A stretch of 44,639 nucleotides of DNA from Candidatus Nomurabacteria bacterium (GCA_023267275.1 JAHFNO010000010.1:1-44639); one strand, 5' to 3'; positions 16,895-24,770 are shown, numbered from the stretch's first letter. Translations and numbers: made by a program. Notes: a model not told the origin generated them from the letters alone.

Positions 16895-16992
16895 GGAAAT
16901 GTTTGCACTAGGCTAGTGAGCTGTTACGCACTCATTATTCGAATAGCTGCTTCCAAGCTAACGTCCTTGCTGTCATTGTGCAGTAGCACTTC
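16868..16992 (-). ncRNA. Small RNA carrying the 23S rRNA GTPase-associated-centre fold
   Basis: Minus-strand 16974 to 16913 closely matches the L11-binding domain of 23S rRNA (E. coli about 1050-1108). Shared blocks are GACAGC-AGGA, TTAGCTT-GAAGCAGC and, near the 3' end, GTGCGTAACAGCTCACTAG against E. coli AAGCGUAAUAGCUCACUGG. The fragment is closed by AAATG/CATTT and TGCAC/GTGCA stems, has a promoter (16999-17026) and ends in an intrinsic terminator. No other 23S sequence lies near it. It could bind L11 as a decoy or sensor, be a piece of a split rRNA, or be a degraded rRNA remnant. The match is strong; the role is unknown. Confidence 0.72.
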
Positions 16993-16998
16993 ATTTGT

Positions 16999-17026
16999 AA
17001 TATATATTATTTGGAAATTAAAGCAA
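16999..17026 (-). promoter_or_regulatory. Promoter of the rRNA-like ncRNA
   Basis: On the minus strand TTGCTT (17026-17021) and TATATT (17004-16999) are 16 nt apart, placing transcription start near 16992. Confidence 0.55.
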
Positions 17027-17027
17027 T

Positions 17028-17289
17028 GTGGAGACATTGGTTGTTTTTGGTCACAAAATATTTTCTTGTCGCCATGATATTCCAGTATAGTTTTCGGTCA
17101 CAAATATTTTCTCGACGCCACTCGAAAATTTCGCGACCCCGACTCGCGGTTTTTTCTGTTAAAAAAACATCGCTCCGTCTCACCAAAACGAAAACAAACG
17201 CAAATAAATTTGCGTTTGTTACTTCGATTTCTCTAACTTGTCGGGACGATGGTTGGGGCATTTGGTGTTTGAACAGCGTTCCGGAATCG
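17028..17289 (-). repeat. Duplicated topA-tail unit (unit A) plus remnant
   Basis: Unit A (17091-17289) is a diverged copy of unit B (17290-17492). Each has TTTTCGGTCACAAAT, hairpin 1, TTCGCGACCCCGACTCG, hairpin 2, CTCCGTCT, hairpin 3, then topA tail sequence. A shorter third remnant starts at about 17028 with TTTTTGGTCAC. Unit A hairpin 3 is ACAAACGCAAA/TTTGCGTTTGT (17194-17219). Linkers are conserved while stems differ but stay paired. Confidence 0.8.
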
Positions 17290-17293
17290 TTTT
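17219..17293 (-). pseudogene. Fragment copy of the topA 3' end
   Basis: The minus frame encodes KTIPERCSN followed by KCPNHRPDKL, nearly identical to the true TopA C-terminus, then its own stop. A stop lies just upstream, so it cannot be translated as part of TopA. It is the coding part of the duplicated unit. Confidence 0.85.
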
Positions 17294-17492
17294 CGGTCAC
17301 AAATAAATCCAGCACCGTCGTGCTGGATTTTTCGCGACCCCGACTCGTGGCTTTGCGTGCTCGCAAAGCATCACTCCGTCTTACGAAGACTATTTGCGAA
17401 CGTAAAGAAGTTTACGTTCGCCCATTCTCTATTTTGTAAGTTTATCTGGACGGTGATTGGGACATTTAACATTACTGCAACGTTCGGGAATA
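17290..17492 (-). repeat. topA-tail repeat unit B
   Basis: This unit overlaps the real topA 3' end. Hairpins: AAATCCAGCAC/GTGCTGGATTT (17305-17330), CTTTGCG/CGCAAAG (17351-17368) and an 11-bp stem at 17396-17421. The last lies just after the topA stop. Confidence 0.8.
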
Positions 17493-19771
17493 GTCTTCGT
17501 ACCATCCATCATGAGGGATCCGCACATTGGGCAGATTCTTCCTGTTGGTTTTGCTTTGATTGCATTTTTACAATCTGGATAGTTTGAACATGAGTAAAAA
17601 ATACCAAAGCGTCCGCGGCGTTCCATCATTTCGCCTAAAACCGGTTTACCAGTTCGGCCGACCAATCCTTCAGATTGGTTTAGGCCATCTTTACCCACTT
17701 CCGAGGGTGTCCGCGCTAGGCGCTCCTTACACATCGGACATTTTACGCCGGTCATTTTCTTTTTCTTTTCTTCCTCGTCTTCTTTGATAAATTTACATTT
17801 TGGGTAGCGAGAGCAAGAAATAAACATACCAAAGCGTCCTTCGCGCATGACGAGTTTTCCGCCACCATTTTTGCCCGTCTTGTCGCCACAGAGCGGACAC
17901 ATTTCACCTGTTTCTTTTGGTCCAGCCATTTCTTCACCATCGAGTTTGCGAGCACCGACACAGTCTGGATATTTTGAACAAGAATAAAATTTTCCGTTGC
18001 GAGAAAGTTTTACGATCATTGCCGATCCACATTTCGGACACTTGATATCGTCTGGTGCGGGACCCAAGTCGGTTGCTTTGGCGAGTTTGTCTTTTTCTTT
18101 TACTTCCTTCAAAAACGGTCCATAAAAATCCTTCAATGTTTTTACATATTCGCGATCGCCGTTTGAAATATCGTCGAGCTTGTCTTCCATCTCTGCGGTG
18201 AATGTATCAGAAATGTATTCGGCAAAGTTTGCTTCAAGAAAACTCGAAACCACATCGCCTGTATCGGTAGGGTAAAGCGTGCGACCTTGTTTTGTTACAT
18301 AGCCACGGTCTTCAAGCGTACTCATGATAGAGGCGTAGGTAGACGGTCGTCCAATACCACGTTCCTCAAGTGCCTTCACAAGTGCAGCTTCAGAGTAGCG
18401 ATTTGGTGGTTCAGTCGCTTTTTCAATACTATTGAGATCAAGGAGTTTGATCGATTCGCCGGCAACAACTTTCGGCAATTCTACGTCTTCACCACGAGCG
18501 TCGCTATCTACTTTGAGCCAACCAGGAAAAAGAACACGTGAACCATTGGCAGTGAAATCGGGGATGTCGGCGTGACCTTCTACATTTGCAATGATTTTTG
18601 TTTTCAACAATTTTGCATCGGTCATCTGGCTCGAAACAGCGCGTTCCCAAATGAGTCTGTACAAATCTTTTTGCTCGTCATTCATTCCAGCAGAGAGCTT
18701 GTCGAAATGTGTTGGGCGAATACCTTCGTGTGCCTCCTGTGCATTTTTTGATTTTGTTTTGTAAGTGTGTGCCTCAGCAAATTCTTTACCGTACGTTTTT
18801 TCTATGAGATCAAGAATTTGTTTTTGTGCGACGGCAGAAAGATTTGTACTGTCCGTACGCATGTAGGTGATATGTCCCGCTTCGTACAATTTTTGCGCTA
18901 CTTGCATGGTGCGCTTTGGTGAAAAACCAAGACGAGTACTTGCTGTCTGTTGGAGTGAACTTGTAGTAAATGGTGCACGTGGGCTACGTTTCTGTTCAGA
19001 TTCTTTGACTTCGGAAATGATCCACGGATTTTTCTTTCCAACGGTAAGAATTTTTTCAACGATTTTTTCGTCGCGTGGTTCTTCAACACAAGAAAGTTTT
19101 ATTTGTTCCCTAAACGCTTCGTTAGAAGCGTCGGGCGATCCGGCTTTGCCGGATTTAGCCTTTTGTTTTGTTTCAAACAGTCCTTCGAGTACCCAATATT
19201 TTTCTGGAATAAACGCGCGAATTTCACGCTCACGTTCCATAAGAATACGAAGTGCAGGGGATTGTACGCGTCCAGCAGAAAGACCATAGCGGACCTTTTT
19301 CCAAATCACGCCAGAGAGATCATATCCCACAAGGCGATCGAGTACACGACGAGCTTCTTGTGCTTTCACGAGCTTTTCATCGATGTCGCGCGGTTCTTTC
19401 AGTGCTTCTTCCACTGCTTCCTTTGTGATTTCGTGAAAGGCTGCACGTTTGATTGGAGCCTTTACTTTTTTGTCGGCTTTGAGGATTTCTTTGAGGTGCC
19501 AAGAAATAGCTTCTCCTTCGCGGTCCGGGTCGGTCGCGAGAATAATTTCTTTTGCTTTTTCTGCGAGGGCAGTGAGCTCGTGTACTACTTTTTCTTTACC
19601 TTTTGAAATTTCATAATGCGGAACAAATCCAGCCGGAATGTCGATAGCTTTTTTACTTGATTTTGGAATATCGCGAATGTGTCCTACAGATGCGCGCACG
19701 GTATAAGCCCCATCAAGATATTTCTCGATTGTCTTTGCTTTTGATGGTGATTCAACGATAAGTAATTTCAT
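17429..19771 (-). CDS. topA: DNA topoisomerase I with two palindromic insertions
   Basis: TopA relaxes negative supercoils through a transient 5'-phosphotyrosine. The Toprim domain begins MKLLIVESPSKAKTIEKYL and contains LATDPDREGEA; the active Tyr is in GHITYMRTDSTNLS. Four C-terminal zinc fingers (CPKCG, CPLCG, CPMCK, CPMCG) follow. Two in-frame inserts coincide with palindromic DNA repeats: AKSGKAGSPDASNEAFRE in the Toprim/cap region (19109-19160) and GLNQSEGLVGRTGKPVLG inside the third zinc finger (17634-17684). An upstream ATG at 19813 would translate the promoter repeats, so I use 19771. The 3' end is tandemly duplicated downstream. Confidence 0.96.
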   Translation of the reverse strand: MKLLIVESPSKAKTIEKYLDGAYTVRASVGHIRDIPKSSKKAIDIPAGFVPHYEISKGKEKVVHELTALAEKAKEIILATDPDREGEAISWHLKEILKADKKVKAPIKRAAFHEITKEAVEEALKEPRDIDEKLVKAQEARRVLDRLVGYDLSGVIWKKVRYGLSAGRVQSPALRILMEREREIRAFIPEKYWVLEGLFETKQKAKSGKAGSPDASNEAFREQIKLSCVEEPRDEKIVEKILTVGKKNPWIISEVKESEQKRSPRAPFTTSSLQQTASTRLGFSPKRTMQVAQKLYEAGHITYMRTDSTNLSAVAQKQILDLIEKTYGKEFAEAHTYKTKSKNAQEAHEGIRPTHFDKLSAGMNDEQKDLYRLIWERAVSSQMTDAKLLKTKIIANVEGHADIPDFTANGSRVLFPGWLKVDSDARGEDVELPKVVAGESIKLLDLNSIEKATEPPNRYSEAALVKALEERGIGRPSTYASIMSTLEDRGYVTKQGRTLYPTDTGDVVSSFLEANFAEYISDTFTAEMEDKLDDISNGDREYVKTLKDFYGPFLKEVKEKDKLAKATDLGPAPDDIKCPKCGSAMIVKLSRNGKFYSCSKYPDCVGARKLDGEEMAGPKETGEMCPLCGDKTGKNGGGKLVMREGRFGMFISCSRYPKCKFIKEDEEEKKKKMTGVKCPMCKERLARTPSEVGKDGLNQSEGLVGRTGKPVLGEMMERRGRFGIFYSCSNYPDCKNAIKAKPTGRICPMCGSLMMDGTKTIPERCSNVKCPNHRPDKLTK
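17634..17684 (-). repeat. Palindromic element, copy 2 (in frame in topA)
   Basis: Read in the coding direction: CCTAAA, CCAATC/GATTGG hairpin, linker TCGGCCGA, ACTGG/CCGGT hairpin with TAAA loop, TTTAGG. It is translated as GLNQSEGLVGRTGKPVLG between the cysteine pairs of a zinc finger. Copy 4 in dus uses the same frame. Confidence 0.85.
19109..19160 (-). repeat. Palindromic element, copy 3 (in frame in topA)
   Basis: Coding direction: GGCTAAA, TCCGGC/GCCGGA hairpin with AAA loop, linker TCGCCCGA, CGCTTC/GAAGCG hairpin with TAAC loop, TTTAGG. It is translated in a different frame from copies 2 and 4, as AKSGKAGSPDASNEAFRE. Confidence 0.8.
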
Positions 19772-19782
19772 GAATGAGTATT

Positions 19783-19810
19783 TAGTATACAGTATTTTGT
19801 ATACAGTATT
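19783..19810 (-). promoter_or_regulatory. topA promoter with ATACTGTATAC repeats
   Basis: Two ATACTGTATAC copies separated by AAA lie on the minus strand, the proximal one ending in TATACT about 12 nt before the ATG. The arrangement matches that before parB. Confidence 0.6.
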
Positions 19811-19880
19811 CATACTAAATACCGTATACCATATACTCTATACTGTGTCGGAGCGTACTACACATTTATTTTTTACGCAA

Positions 19881-19934
19881 ATAAAAAAGCATCACGATAG
19901 CTTCCTGAGCTATAATTCGTGATGCTTATTTTTT
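19881..19934. terminator. Terminator upstream of topA promoter
   Basis: AAGCATCACGA (19887-19897) pairs with TCGTGATGCTT (19917-19927), with an inner TAGCT/AGCTA stem. T-runs occur on both sides. It ends the 84-codon minus-strand gene, whose stop lies inside the hairpin. Confidence 0.8.
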
Positions 19935-20164
19935 TCCGCAGGTGCGCGGATTCTATGAGGTCCTTTGCTCATTTTTACCACCTCCATTTTTCTTTTTTGT
20001 CCTGGGGGATAAATACAATAACATGATGAGTATTTGAATTTGTGATTGCTGTAGGGATACTCTTCCCATAGAGAGTCCCTGAAATATGTAAAAAAGTAAT
20101 CAAGAACCTCGTATGCAATCAGTAGTACAAGTACCAACTGAGTAAATGAAATATCAAAATGCAT
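19910..20164 (-). CDS. Small putative membrane protein
   Basis: An 84-residue frame begins with a hydrophobic segment (about residues 5-28, LVLVLLIAYEVLDYFFTYF) and ends in a basic, His-containing tail. It has its own terminator and lies between dprA and topA on the same strand. I do not recognise it, and it could be spurious. Confidence 0.4.
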   Translation of the reverse strand: MHFDISFTQLVLVLLIAYEVLDYFFTYFRDSLWEEYPYSNHKFKYSSCYCIYPPGQKRKMEVVKMSKGPHRIRAPAEKNKHHEL

Positions 20165-20213
20165 AGTGTGCTTAATTTGATAAGTATCTTACTCTTCCAA
20201 AAAAAGTTGTCAA

Positions 20214-20281
20214 CCGGTAGTAGATCTTTCTGATACGGTTATGCCGTGCAACAAAGTTGCTTCAGAAAGTCTCACTACCGG
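20214..20281. repeat. Three-way-junction hairpin element
   Basis: The outer stem CCGGTAGT (20214-20221) pairs with ACTACCGG (20274-20281). A 5-nt internal loop (AGATC/GTCTC) is followed by TTTCTGA/TCAGAAA, enclosing two small hairpins, ACGG/CCGT and GCAAC/GTTGC. It lies just after the dprA stop, with a T-run beyond on the minus strand, so it may act as the dprA terminator. The outer stem and internal loop recur before greA (43296-43417). Confidence 0.65.
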
Positions 20282-20282
20282 G

Positions 20283-21149
20283 TCAAATTCTTCGTATCTC
20301 ACCGAGCTCTTCCTTTATGAGTCCTTTGATTTCCATTACTGACAAAAGTGAATTGATTTCTTGAATCGATTTACCGGAAATTTCGATGATGGCGTCGCGC
20401 GACTGTGGTTCGATGATGATTTCCCAAATTTGTTTTTCTTCGTCTGAAATATTTTCGAGCTCATTTTGCGCTTCGTCAAACAATGTATCTTGTTTGAATC
20501 CAAACACTTCCAAAATATCTTCACTGCGCGTAATGGGCGTTGCTCCTTGCTTGATGAGGAGATTGGTACCGAGTGACGTAGGACTCGTGATTGGTCCCGG
20601 CACGGCGAGGACTTCGCGATTGTAATCGAGCACGAGCCGAGCCGTGATGAGAGTTCCTGATTTGTCTTCAGCTTCTATCACGAGTGTCGCATGTGATATT
20701 CCAGCCATGAGGCGATTGCGTCGAGGAAAGCTCCATCGTGTTGCGCGGAATGATGGCTCAAATTCTGAAACGAGAGTACCACCTGAAGCAAGAATTTCTT
20801 TTGCGAGCGACAAGTTTGTAGCAGGATAGAGTACTTTTTCAGAAAGTCCTGAACCAGGGAAGGCAACAGTTTTCAATCCGGCTTTCATGGCCGATCGATG
20901 TGCAATGGAATCAATACCAAGTGCGAGCCCGGAGACAATGACGATGTTGGAACCCTTGAGTCCGCGGATGAGTGAATCGCACGCATCAGCACCATATATA
21001 GTATGTGTGCGAGAACCGACCACAGAAAGATACAAGGCATCTTTTTCAAGTGGCGCTCCTACTATATAGAGTGTCTCTGGAATGTCAGGAATCTCAAGCA
21101 GCTGGGAAGGGAATTCGGAAGGATCGATTTTCTCGATTCTAAAATCCAT
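20283..21149 (-). CDS. dprA: DNA processing protein DprA
   Basis: DprA loads RecA on incoming single-stranded DNA during natural transformation. The Rossmann-like core has VVGSRTHTIYG, VSGLALGIDSIAH, AFPGSGL and SEFEPSFRATRWSFPRRNRLMAGIS, all family hallmarks, and ends with TNLLIKQGATPI. A C-terminal winged-helix-like region (about 230-288) follows. Length (288) is a little short because the N-terminal SAM-like domain is missing. Presence suggests competence, plausible for an episymbiont that takes up DNA. The stop is TGA. Confidence 0.94.
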   Translation of the reverse strand: MDFRIEKIDPSEFPSQLLEIPDIPETLYIVGAPLEKDALYLSVVGSRTHTIYGADACDSLIRGLKGSNIVIVSGLALGIDSIAHRSAMKAGLKTVAFPGSGLSEKVLYPATNLSLAKEILASGGTLVSEFEPSFRATRWSFPRRNRLMAGISHATLVIEAEDKSGTLITARLVLDYNREVLAVPGPITSPTSLGTNLLIKQGATPITRSEDILEVFGFKQDTLFDEAQNELENISDEEKQIWEIIIEPQSRDAIIEISGKSIQEINSLLSVMEIKGLIKEELGEIRRI

Positions 21150-21189
21150 GATTTTCTAATTGTATCATTTATGCTAGGATTTGGAGTAT

Positions 21190-22497
21190 ATGTTAGACAT
21201 CAAATTCATCAGAGAAAATCAGGATATTGTAAAGGATGCGATTCGCAAGAAATTCGGAAAAGTTGACCTTGATGAACTCGTAGCCCTCGACGATAAGCGT
21301 CGTGAGATTTTGCAGCTTGTCGAGACTCTTCGTGCTGAGCAGAAGATTGTTGGCGATGGAATGGCTGGTCCACTCGAGGTCTCCGATCGTGAAGCACTTC
21401 TTGAAAAACTCCGCGTCTTGAAAGAAAATTTGTCAGAAAAAGAAGATGAGCTGAAAAAAATCACGGGAGACTGGCAGACTATGATGTTGAAGGTTCCAAA
21501 CGTTCCTTCTGCTGACACACCTGAAGGTCCCGACGACACAGCAAATGTCGTGGTGCGAAATTGGGGAGACAAGCGACAGTTTGATTTTACTCCAAAGGAA
21601 CATGACGAGGTTGCCGAGGCGCTCGGTCTTATAGACACTGAAACTGCGACGAAAGTTGCCGGTTCACGTTTTTGTTATATCAAAGGTGATCTTGCGCTCA
21701 TGCAGTTTGCGATCCTTCAATTTTGCTTTGGTATTTTGACCAACAAAGAAACACTCGAAACTATTGCAAAAAATGCGAATGTTTCTATTCCTGTTGATAC
21801 GTTCATGCCGATCATTCCTCCAGTATTTGTAAAACCACTTGTACAAGTGAAGATGTCTCGCTTCATGACTCCAGAGGAACATTACCTTTTTCCAAACGAT
21901 GATCTCATGTTGATTGGAAGTGCTGAACACACACTCGGTTCAATGCACATGGATCAAACTTTTTCTGAAGCCGAATTGCCGATTCGTTACGCTGGCTATT
22001 CAACAGCATTTCGTCGTGAAGCTGGATCGTATGGAAAAGATACAAAAGGTATCTTGCGTCAGCATCAATTCGACAAGCTTGAGATGGAAGTATTTTCTTT
22101 GCCAGAAAATTCAATGCAAGAACAGAATTTTTTGGTGGCGATTCAAGAACACGTTTTGCAGCAACTCAATCTTCCATATCAAGTCGTGCTTGTTTGTACG
22201 GGAGATATGGGATTTCCTGACTATCGCCAATTTGATGTGGAGACTTGGATGCCTGGACAAAATAAATATCGAGAAACACACAGTGCTGATCTCACCGCTG
22301 GTTTTCAGTCTCGTCGTTTGAATACTCGAGTAAAGCGCGCAGATGGAAAAATAGAACCAGTGCATATGAATGATGCGACGGTTGTTGCTATTGGACGTAT
22401 GCTTATTGCTATCATTGAAAACTATCAAGAAGCTGATGGACGCATTCGAATTCCGGAGGTTCTCCGAGCTTACATGGGGAAAGATTACATCGGTTAG
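21190..22497 (+). CDS. serS: Serine--tRNA ligase
   Basis: SerRS charges tRNA-Ser and tRNA-Sec type acceptors. The N-terminal coiled-coil arm (about residues 25-100) is followed by the class II core: motif 2 FRREAGSYGKDTKGILRQHQ and motif 3 NDATVVAIGRMLIAIIENYQ. MTPEEHYLFPNDDLMLIGSAEHTL is the substrate loop. I start at ATG 21190 (MLDIKFIRE), which matches the family N-terminus; an ATG three codons upstream is possible. It diverges from dprA. Confidence 0.96.
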   Translation: MLDIKFIRENQDIVKDAIRKKFGKVDLDELVALDDKRREILQLVETLRAEQKIVGDGMAGPLEVSDREALLEKLRVLKENLSEKEDELKKITGDWQTMMLKVPNVPSADTPEGPDDTANVVVRNWGDKRQFDFTPKEHDEVAEALGLIDTETATKVAGSRFCYIKGDLALMQFAILQFCFGILTNKETLETIAKNANVSIPVDTFMPIIPPVFVKPLVQVKMSRFMTPEEHYLFPNDDLMLIGSAEHTLGSMHMDQTFSEAELPIRYAGYSTAFRREAGSYGKDTKGILRQHQFDKLEMEVFSLPENSMQEQNFLVAIQEHVLQQLNLPYQVVLVCTGDMGFPDYRQFDVETWMPGQNKYRETHSADLTAGFQSRRLNTRVKRADGKIEPVHMNDATVVAIGRMLIAIIENYQEADGRIRIPEVLRAYMGKDYIG

Positions 22498-22503
22498 TAA
22501 TTT

Positions 22504-22634
22504 TATAAATGACACATTTCTTTGTTGCTTCGCTTGTTTGCTCCCGCGGAGTAGGTTTACTACACCTTGGTCGCAAGCCTCGCTCGCGTCTGAATCAGCA
22601 GATTCACTTACGTGTCGAACTGCATTCATTTATA
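22504..22634. repeat. Modular palindromic repeat, copy 1
   Basis: Terminal stems TATAAATGA (22504-22512) and TCATTTATA (22626-22634) pair. Inside the ends are CATTTCT and TCGAACTGCAT, with modules TTGTTGCTTCGCT, CCCGCGGAGTAGGTTTACTAC and hairpin GAATCAGCAGATTC. Copies at 33984-34112 and 37202-37310 share the ends and some modules, with different but complementary terminal stems. Confidence 0.8.
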
Positions 22635-22662
22635 TAATTACTCATGTATACTACTAGTATTC

Positions 22663-23547
22663 ATGTCGCGAGTAGAAATTTCTCCGTTAAAAAAACATAT
22701 TCAAGAGTCACCGAAGATACAAGAGCTTCGTGCTAAGCGCGTGTCTTCGCGACGACGACTCGGAATTCTTTTAGGAATTCTTTTTTTGACAATACTCACT
22801 GGATTTATTTTCTTTGCTCGTTATCCAAAACTCCAGCTCGGAACTATTGTTGTCTCAGGAAATCAGATTGTCTCTACCGATGATATTACGCACGCCGTAG
22901 AACAAATGCTTCATGGAAATTACGCCTATGTTATTCCGCATGCAAACGCTTTTTTCTACCCAAAAGCAAAGATTGTGGCAAATCTGGAAAACTCTTTTCC
23001 GCGTTTAAAAAATATTTCCGTATACCGTATCAATCATACGACGCTTGCAGTCACTGTCACTGAGCGTCGAGGTTATGCGCTCTGGTGTGGTGCAAACACA
23101 ACTGCTATAGATATGACAGCACCATGTTATTTTACCGATGATACGGGAAAGATCATTTCTACTGCGCCGTACTATTCCGGCAATGTGTACCCACGATTCT
23201 TTGGTGGCAATAGTACAGATATTGATCCGCTCGGGAAAGTATTTATTGATGAATCACAATTTCAAAATCTACTTTCGTTCCTCAGTCGAATCACCGGATT
23301 TGGATTTCGAGTAAAAGCCATCAATCTGCTTTCTCCAAACGAGTACAATTTTATTCTCGACATTGGCAAACAAAAAACAGCCATCATTCGCTTTCTTCCG
23401 ACATCAGATTACAAAACTCTTGCAGACAATTTGGCTGTTGCGTTGCAGAAAAAAGAATTTGCCGACAAGATCAAAAAAAATCTTTCGAACTTACAATACT
23501 TTGACTTACGATTCACAAACAAGGTATATTACAAATTCGCAAATTAG
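22663..23547 (+). CDS. FtsQ/DivIB-like division protein
   Basis: A basic cytoplasmic tail, one transmembrane helix (about residues 33-53) and a POTRA-like domain (KLQLGTIVVSGNQIVSTDDITHAVEQML) are followed by a beta domain with VTVTERRGYALW, the FtsQ/DivIB architecture. This protein links the FtsBL complex and septal synthesis. The later part is divergent. I use ATG 22663; the upstream frame would translate the palindromic repeat. A TATACT -10 lies about 10 nt before it. No ftsZ or ftsA is nearby. Confidence 0.75.
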   Translation: MSRVEISPLKKHIQESPKIQELRAKRVSSRRRLGILLGILFLTILTGFIFFARYPKLQLGTIVVSGNQIVSTDDITHAVEQMLHGNYAYVIPHANAFFYPKAKIVANLENSFPRLKNISVYRINHTTLAVTVTERRGYALWCGANTTAIDMTAPCYFTDDTGKIISTAPYYSGNVYPRFFGGNSTDIDPLGKVFIDESQFQNLLSFLSRITGFGFRVKAINLLSPNEYNFILDIGKQKTAIIRFLPTSDYKTLADNLAVALQKKEFADKIKKNLSNLQYFDLRFTNKVYYKFAN

Positions 23548-23716
23548 ATATACCAATCTACGAATCATGCGAATGATACGAATATCTACGAATCGCCCTG
23601 CATCTTTGTATTATTCGTAGTCATTTGCCGATTCGTATCATTCGTATATTAGTATGTATATTTAAAATTATTCGTAGTCATTTGTTGTATTTGTAGCATT
23701 CGTATATTAGTATGTT
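23548..23716. repeat. ATTCGTATATTAGTATG intergenic repeats
   Basis: Two direct copies of about 50 nt (near 23620-23665 and 23672-23716) share ATTCGTAGTCATTTG and CATTCGTATATTAGTATGT. A weaker relative is at about 35830-35878. The preceding stretch has TACGAAT units in the other orientation. No gene is seen. Confidence 0.7.
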
Positions 23717-23722
23717 TACCTA

Positions 23723-24748
23723 ATGAATTTTTGGGAAAAACTGAATAAACCATTTTTTGTGCTTGCGCCGATGGCAGATGTCACTGACCAGGCTTTTCGC
23801 CGTATCATTGCAAAATATTCTCGACATGGAGAAGTAAAAGGTGGTCCTGATGTGTTTTGGACTGAATTTGTTTCTGCTGATGGGCTCATGAGTCCGGGGC
23901 GTGAAGTGCTTCGTCATGACTTGGCTTTTACACAAGGCGAACGACCAATCGCGGCACAACTTTTTGGATCGCATCCAGACAAGATGGAAGGCGCTGCACG
24001 ACTCTGCGCAGAAATGGGATTTGATGGCATTGATATCAACATGGGCTGTCCTGACAAATCTATCGAGAAGCAAGGCGCTGGCGCGTCCATGATGAAAAAT
24101 CCGGAGAGGGCTGTAGAGATTATTCGCGCCGCTAAACGCGGCGCTCCAAATTTGCCGATCTCCGTAAAAACTCGCATCGGTTACAACAAAAATGAAATCG
24201 CTACATGGATTCCACAACTCTTAGAAGAAGATATTGCCGTACTCACATTGCATTGCCGTACACGCAAAGAGATGAGTAAAGTTCCTGCACGTTGGGAACA
24301 TGTGAGAGAAGTGGTGGAGCTTCGCAACAAGCTTGGTTCAAAAACACTCATCATTGGAAATGGTGATGTGAAGACGATACAAGAGGCAAGAATCAAGATT
24401 CAAGAAACAGGATGTGATGGCGTCATGCTCGGCAGAGCAATCTTCGGCAATCCATGGCTCTTTGATCAGAGTCGGGGAGAGATACCGCTCGAAGAAAAAT
24501 TGCAGGTAATGGTGGAGCATACAAAATTGTACGAAGAATTGTTTGGTCTAAACCGTACTGAAAGTACGGTCGACCGAACCGGTAAACCGGTTTTAGGTGG
24601 TATCAAAAGTTTTGCCATTATGAAAAAGCACTACAAAGCATACGTGCACGGATTCCCGGGAGCACTCGAACTTCGCGAAAAACTTATGGCATGCGAAAAC
24701 GCAAAAGACGTTGAAAATACGGTCTCAAATTGGCTATTGACAAAATAG
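23723..24748 (+). CDS. dus: tRNA-dihydrouridine synthase with palindromic insertion
   Basis: This FMN enzyme reduces uridines in tRNA D loops. The TIM barrel starts FVLAPMADVTDQAFRR. The catalytic Cys lies in DINMGCPDKSIEKQGAGASM, then KTRIGY, HCRTRKEM, IIGNGDVK and GVMLGRAIFGNPW follow the family. GLNRTESTVDRTGKPVLG (about residues 276-293) is encoded by a palindromic element that also occurs in topA; in relatives this helical C-terminal region is normally uninterrupted. The last codons contain the -35 of the next ncRNA promoter. Confidence 0.95.
   Translation: MNFWEKLNKPFFVLAPMADVTDQAFRRIIAKYSRHGEVKGGPDVFWTEFVSADGLMSPGREVLRHDLAFTQGERPIAAQLFGSHPDKMEGAARLCAEMGFDGIDINMGCPDKSIEKQGAGASMMKNPERAVEIIRAAKRGAPNLPISVKTRIGYNKNEIATWIPQLLEEDIAVLTLHCRTRKEMSKVPARWEHVREVVELRNKLGSKTLIIGNGDVKTIQEARIKIQETGCDGVMLGRAIFGNPWLFDQSRGEIPLEEKLQVMVEHTKLYEELFGLNRTESTVDRTGKPVLGGIKSFAIMKKHYKAYVHGFPGALELREKLMACENAKDVENTVSNWLLTK
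24548..24597 (+). repeat. Palindromic element, copy 4 (in frame in dus)
   Basis: CTAAA, CCGTAC/GTACGG hairpin, linker TCGACCGA, ACCGG/CCGGT hairpin with TAAA loop, TTTAGG. Hairpin 1 differs from topA copy 2 (CCAATC/GATTGG) by compensatory changes, yet the reading frame is the same. Confidence 0.85.
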
Positions 24749-24765
24749 AATAGATTTGCTATGAT
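24737..24765 (+). promoter_or_regulatory. Consensus promoter for the ncRNA upstream of dnaX
   Basis: TTGACA (24737-24742) and TATGAT (24760-24765) are exactly 17 nt apart. It is the best sigma-70-type promoter in the window. Confidence 0.85.
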
Positions 24766-24770
24766 ACAAC

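Noticed and set aside
17007..17366. 119-codon minus-strand frame containing SRGRE repeats
   Set aside because: It runs through the duplicated hairpin units and is an artefact of the repeat; the true coding remnant is in another frame.
11594..21149. Recoding of UGA
   Set aside because: miaA and dprA end naturally at TGA at the family-typical position, and Gly and Trp use normal codons.
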